In this document: positions 62,881-64,000 of the stretch, in pieces
How the letters are laid out: each line of letters opens with the position of its first letter
Numbering within the stretch: the first letter of the stretch is position 1
Source of the DNA: Caldilineaceae bacterium SB0661_bin_34
GTDB taxonomy: Bacteria; Chloroflexota; Anaerolineae; Caldilineales; Caldilineaceae
Assembly (NCBI GenBank): GCA_009841145.1
Contig: VXMJ01000093.1
Coordinates: 29,257-93,256 of the forward strand
Direction of reading: 5' to 3'
Length of the DNA: 64,000 nucleotides
Made by a program: the position numbers and the translations under genes
Notes under the pieces: model-generated
Databases searched by the model: none
Seen by the model: only the letters and a program-made list of their open reading frames with translations
What the model was told of the DNA's origin: nothing

Positions 62881-63522
62881 ATGTCCGACATGCGTCCGCA
62901 ACCATCTCTGGCCGCGCTCCTGGAGAGCCTGCTGTTTGTTGCACCCGAACCCGTAACGGTCCAGGCCCTGGCCCGGGTCGTGGACCGGCCCGCGCCGGTG
63001 GTGCGGTTTGCCCTTGAGGAACTGGAAGAGACCCTTGAACAGAACCAGCGCGGCCTGCGGTTGCTGACCTTGGGGCAGAAGGTGGCTTTGGTGACCATGC
63101 CCGAAGCCGGAGACGCGATCGACCGGTTTGTGGCCTTGGCCCGACGGTCGCGCCTGAGCCAGCCGGCCACGGAAACCGTGGCCATCATTGCCTATCACCA
63201 GCCGGTCACGCGGGCGCAGATCGAGGCAATCCGCGGCGTGGACAGTGCCCATGTGCTGCGGACGTTGCTGGCCCGCGAGCTGATTGAGGTGCGCGGCCGC
63301 AAGGAAACGGTAGGCAACCCGTTGCTGTACGGGGTGACGGAGCAGTTCCTTCTTTATTTCGGCATGACCTCGTTGGAGGAACTGCCGGAACTGGATCCCG
63401 AGGCGGCCTCCAGGATCGAGGATGCGGCGGCGGAAGCCGACGATGCGGACTTAACAGGAGATGACATGGAGTCGGTTGCCGAACCGGATCTTCAACCGGA
63501 CGCGGCATCCGTCGTCAGTTGA
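62881..63522 (+). CDS. scpB: Segregation and condensation protein B
   Basis: ATG at 62881 (MSDMRPQPSLAALLESLLFV) fits the family start; 213 residues. Conserved ScpB blocks: LLFVAPEPVTVQALARVV, QPATETVAIIAYHQPVTRAQ and EVRGRKETVGNPLLYGVTEQF. Acidic C-terminal tail. Works with ScpA and SMC in chromosome segregation. The end overlaps the convergent DUF6504 gene by 8 bases. Confidence 0.95.
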   Translation: MSDMRPQPSLAALLESLLFVAPEPVTVQALARVVDRPAPVVRFALEELEETLEQNQRGLRLLTLGQKVALVTMPEAGDAIDRFVALARRSRLSQPATETVAIIAYHQPVTRAQIEAIRGVDSAHVLRTLLARELIEVRGRKETVGNPLLYGVTEQFLLYFGMTSLEELPELDPEAASRIEDAAAEADDADLTGDDMESVAEPDLQPDAASVVS

Positions 63523-63877
63523 CCTCGCCCAGTTCCCGGTAAAGGATCCACTGTCCTTCAGGTGCACCCGGCACCGGAGCGCGGTTGTAGTACAGGTCGA
63601 AGCAGCGTCCCTGTGTAGTGGCGATGCGGAAGTAAATTCGGCCCACGCCCCATGAACCGGTCTTGAGAGCCCTCGCCTTGTTGCCCGGTCGCATGTTGCG
63701 GGCCATGCGTCCGTGGCGGGAATGATCCCGCCATTCTTCCAGCAGCGTCTCCACGGCGAACACGTCCCCGTCCCAGACGAATCGATCCGGGCAGTGCGGG
63801 TCCTTGATCCTGACCGGTTCCTGGTCGAATTCGACCGTCACCGTCTCGTCGATGAAGCGAATGGCCTGCAACGGCAT
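63515..63877 (-). CDS. DUF6504 family protein
   Basis: ATG at 63877 (MPLQAIRFIDETVTVEFDQE) gives 120 residues; the track start at 63991 is unlikely. Core: FVWDGDVFAVETLLEEWRD and VGRIYFRIATTQGRCFDLYY, the DUF6504 pattern. Function unknown; a small nucleic-acid-related fold is likely. Tail-to-tail with scpB. Confidence 0.75.
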   Translation of the reverse strand: MPLQAIRFIDETVTVEFDQEPVRIKDPHCPDRFVWDGDVFAVETLLEEWRDHSRHGRMARNMRPGNKARALKTGSWGVGRIYFRIATTQGRCFDLYYNRAPVPGAPEGQWILYRELGEVN

Positions 63878-63954
63878 CGGCAACCTTGTGTCCCTACTAC
63901 GTGAATCGAGTCGCAGTCCGCTCAATTCTGGCCGGTGTTCTATGCATTGGGACT

Positions 63955-64000
63955 TATATACCTGACTACGCAGTCGGCATACCTTGTTCACGGGTCCTTG
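63955..64000 (+). repeat. Probable left end of another tnpB-type element
   Basis: ATACCTGACTACGCAG (63963-63978) matches ATACCTGACTAAGCAC at the left end of the tnpB element at 42115, in the same orientation, and is preceded by CTTAT where that one has TTAC. The rest would be beyond the window. Confidence 0.5.

Overview
The window is GC-rich, gene-dense bacterial DNA. No rRNA or tRNA gene was found, so taxonomy is inference only. The mix of TAT/lipobox secreted proteins, SH3-like domain lipoproteins, a DUF6391 gene, many acid-sugar enolase-superfamily genes and heavy IS/toxin-antitoxin load fits a Chloroflexota bacterium (Caldilinea/Anaerolineae-like, perhaps host- or particle-associated), but other GC-rich phyla are not excluded.

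Layout. 1-5000: accessory DNA with a tnpB cut by the window edge, a complete IS630-family element whose transposase is in two frames, a secreted protein of unknown function, a tnpB relic and a vapBC pair with a frameshifted toxin. 5081-13763: secreted and surface proteins (SH3-like/metallopeptidase, leucine-rich-repeat lipoprotein, 12-repeat WD40 lipoprotein), a lone response regulator, a Phd/VapC pair and an IS110 relic. 14047-19400: decayed ISAs1, a zinc-ribbon protein, then a tightly overlapping cluster (PLD-like protein, serine recombinase, Fic-like protein lacking the catalytic His, two small ORFs) that ends in the truncated N-terminus of a helicase/restriction-type protein. 19454-27165: housekeeping block recF-holA-DUF6391-tkt-ggt (minus) and mscS (plus).

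27441-29187: an AAA15-type ATPase plus TOPRIM gene pair that looks like a PARIS/OLD-type anti-phage module in lower-GC DNA. 29411-40392: metabolism and surface genes (DUF3604, TIM-barrel epimerase, Rieske protein, GH16, canonical Fic, GH32, a methionine-rich secreted protein) with IS debris between. 41234-50157: Uma2-type nuclease, an IS605-type tnpB element, a sugar ABC transporter (two permeases and a binding protein, no ATPase), an enolase-superfamily enzyme, and an intact DDE insertion sequence with a 5-bp target duplication.

50334-55854 is the strongest candidate for an undescribed system: an AAA_14/DUF4143 ATPase translationally coupled to a ~1412-residue NACHT-like NTPase with a C-terminal PD-(D/E)xK nuclease motif, preceded by an imperfect palindrome. 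56003-56598 is higBA. 56849-61488 is a sugar-acid catabolic run (dehydratase, DHDPS-type aldolase/lyase, zinc dehydrogenase) plus a membrane glycosyltransferase. The window closes with a vapBC-type pair, scpB, a DUF6504 gene and what looks like the left end of another tnpB-type element.

How it fits together: the transporter, GH16/GH32, epimerase, enolase-family and aldolase genes suggest use of polysaccharides and acid sugars. The defence-like modules, five toxin-antitoxin loci (one broken, one only a relic) and at least nine transposon traces mark several recombination-prone islands set between conserved genes.
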